Positions 62,780-64,000 of a stretch of DNA of 64,000 bases are shown one piece after another. Position 1 is the first letter of the stretch, and the number at the start of each line of letters is the position of its first letter. Under the pieces are notes generated by a model that was given only the letters and a program-made list of their open reading frames with translations, made no database searches and was not told the DNA's origin. This stretch comes from Saccharospirillum mangrovi (GTDB lineage: Bacteria > Pseudomonadota > Gammaproteobacteria > Pseudomonadales > Natronospirillaceae): positions 1,610,001 through 1,674,000 of the forward strand of contig NZ_CP031415.1 in NCBI RefSeq assembly GCF_003367315.1, written 5' to 3'. Made by a program: the position numbers and the translations under genes.

Positions 62780-64000
62780 ATGGCCTTTATCGATAACGTA
62801 AGAGGGTTGGGTAGCCAGGTCCGCAATCTGGACCGCGGCGCTGTACTCAGCTCCACCCGCACCAATGCCAAATTGATGACACAACGCATCGTCGGTGTGC
62901 CGCTGATGCTGTTGTTGGTGTTGGGTTTGATGACGTTGCCCGTCCCGCCGTTTGTGCTGGACTCCTTCTTCACCTTCAACATCGCGCTGTCGATTGTGGT
63001 GTTGCTGGTCACCATCTATGTGTTGCGGCCGCTGGATTTTGCCGTCTTCCCGTCAATCATTCTGGTCGCGACGTTATTGCGTCTGGCACTGAACGTTGCT
63101 TCTACCCGGGTGGTGTTGCTGTACGGTCACGAAGGCGGCGACGCGGCGGGGCAGGTGATTGAGGCTTTCGGTGAAGTATTGATCGGCGGTAACTACGCGG
63201 TCGGTTTCATCGTCTTCGCCATCTTGATGATCATTAACTTTGTCGTGGTTACCAAGGGCGCCGGTCGGGTTTCGGAAGTCAGCGCGCGTTTCACCCTGGA
63301 CGCCATGCCCGGCAAGCAGATGGCGATTGACGCCGATCTCAACGCCGGCCTGATTGACGCCGAAACCGCCAAAACCCGACGCGCTGAAATTGCCCAGGAA
63401 GCCGACTTCTATGGCTCAATGGACGGTGCGTCAAAATTCGTTCGCGGTGACGCCGTTGCCGGCATTCTGATTCTGGCGATCAACATTTTCGGCGGTCTGG
63501 CCATCGGCATGCTGCAACACGGGCTGGAGTTTGGTCAGGCGGTGGAACGCTACGCGCTGCTGACCATCGGTGACGGCCTGGTCGCGCAGATTCCTTCGCT
63601 GCTGTTGTCGGTTGCGGCCGCCATCATGGTGACGCGTAACTCCAACAGCCAGGAAATGGGCGAGCAGATTCTGCATCAGATGTTCTCCACGCCGCGTGCG
63701 TTGAGTGTCGCCGCCTTCCTGATTTTTGTAATGGGCATCCTGCCGGGAATGCCGCACTTCGTATTTTTGACGCTGGCCTTTATCTGCATGATCGGCGCTT
63801 TGGTGATTTTGTACCGTCAGAAAGTCGCCGCTGGGGAATCTTTCTTTCCGGGTGTGCCGCCAGCCAGCGCTGGCAGCAGTCCGACTTCACGCGCGAAAGG
63901 CGGCAGCGTTGAGCCGGGTGCGCCGCCCGTGGCGAACGTTGAAAGCGACACCAAGGAACTCAGTTGGGACGATGTACAGCCGGTCGATATTGTCGGTCTG
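62780..64000 (+). CDS. flhA: FlhA, export apparatus protein (5' part; runs off the window)
   Basis: 407 codons from the ATG at 62780, open to the right edge; the full protein is usually ~700. No strong ribosome site is seen, so a different start is possible. The membrane part shows the FHIPEP signature (VSEVSARFTLDAMPGKQM followed by AIDADLNAGLIDAE) and the conserved LRPLDFAVFPSIILVATLLR and MDGASKFVRGDAVAGIL. The last residues enter the linker to the cytoplasmic domain (SWDDVQPVDIVGL). FlhA forms the nonameric ring that receives chaperone-substrate complexes. flhF, fleN and fliA would be expected downstream, beyond the window. Confidence 0.97.
   Translation, partial: MAFIDNVRGLGSQVRNLDRGAVLSSTRTNAKLMTQRIVGVPLMLLLVLGLMTLPVPPFVLDSFFTFNIALSIVVLLVTIYVLRPLDFAVFPSIILVATLLRLALNVASTRVVLLYGHEGGDAAGQVIEAFGEVLIGGNYAVGFIVFAILMIINFVVVTKGAGRVSEVSARFTLDAMPGKQMAIDADLNAGLIDAETAKTRRAEIAQEADFYGSMDGASKFVRGDAVAGILILAINIFGGLAIGMLQHGLEFGQAVERYALLTIGDGLVAQIPSLLLSVAAAIMVTRNSNSQEMGEQILHQMFSTPRALSVAAFLIFVMGILPGMPHFVFLTLAFICMIGALVILYRQKVAAGESFFPGVPPASAGSSPTSRAKGGSVEPGAPPVANVESDTKELSWDDVQPVDIVGL

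Noticed and set aside
1-64000. Mobile elements, CRISPR arrays, tRNA or rRNA genes
   Set aside because: No transposase-like frames, no regularly spaced repeats and no RNA gene signatures were seen on reading; the sugar cluster has no flanking integrase or insertion sequence.

Overview
The window is one continuous flagellar gene block of a polarly flagellated gammaproteobacterium. The FlrA/FlrB/FlrC regulators, the sigma-54 promoter pattern and the gene order resemble Pseudomonas and Vibrio. The very large hook and filament proteins point to the marine Oceanospirillales/Saccharospirillum-Reinekea neighbourhood, but that placement is inference. No mobile elements, CRISPR arrays, tRNA or rRNA genes were seen. 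No stretch longer than 300 bases lacks a gene or a describable signal.

Layout. 1-2287: the 5' end of flgA on the minus strand, divergent from the chemotaxis genes cheV and cheR. 2388-18059: flgBCDEFGHIJKL for rod, hook, rings and hook-filament junction, with sigma-54 promoters before flgB, flgF and flgJ. 18081-18602: a small minus-strand gene and a doubtful ORF. 18585-27184: nine plus-strand genes matching the Campylobacter GDP-linked route to CMP-legionaminic acid (legB, legC, legG, legI, a PglD-like acetyltransferase, ptmE, ptmF, legF, ptmA). 27242-30360: a minus-strand operon of a Maf flagellin glycosyltransferase and a sulfotransferase-like protein. 30599-38236: fliC, flaG, fliD. 38337-40406: a minus-strand TPR-methyltransferase. 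40702-41455: fliS and a FliT-like gene. 41738-46045: flrA, flrB, flrC. 46248-52576: fliEFGHIJ. 52720-55115: an HsbA/HsbR/HptB-type partner-switching set. 55231-64000: fliKLMNOPQR, flhB and the start of flhA.

How it works together. FlrA, probably from a sigma-70 promoter, starts the cascade. FlrB/FlrC and RpoN then drive the basal-body, hook and export genes; nine GG-N10-GC sites are visible, one of them (flgJ) with a degenerate -12. FliA (sigma-28) drives late genes; sites are visible before fliC, fliD and fliS and more weakly before ptmE and cheV. The legionaminic acid genes would supply CMP-Leg, Maf would attach it to flagellin, and the sulfotransferase-like protein and the methyltransferase are candidates to decorate glycan or flagellin. 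Both minus-strand modification transcription units have sigma-54 sites, which suggests timing with hook assembly.

Most unusual features. The axial proteins are enlarged together (FlgE 1461, FlgK 1023, FliC 1015, FliD 1299 residues), contain internal repeats, and FlgE, FlgK and FliC share a related insert module. The filament seems to receive a composite modification. The HsbA/HsbR/HptB set lies inside the fli block.
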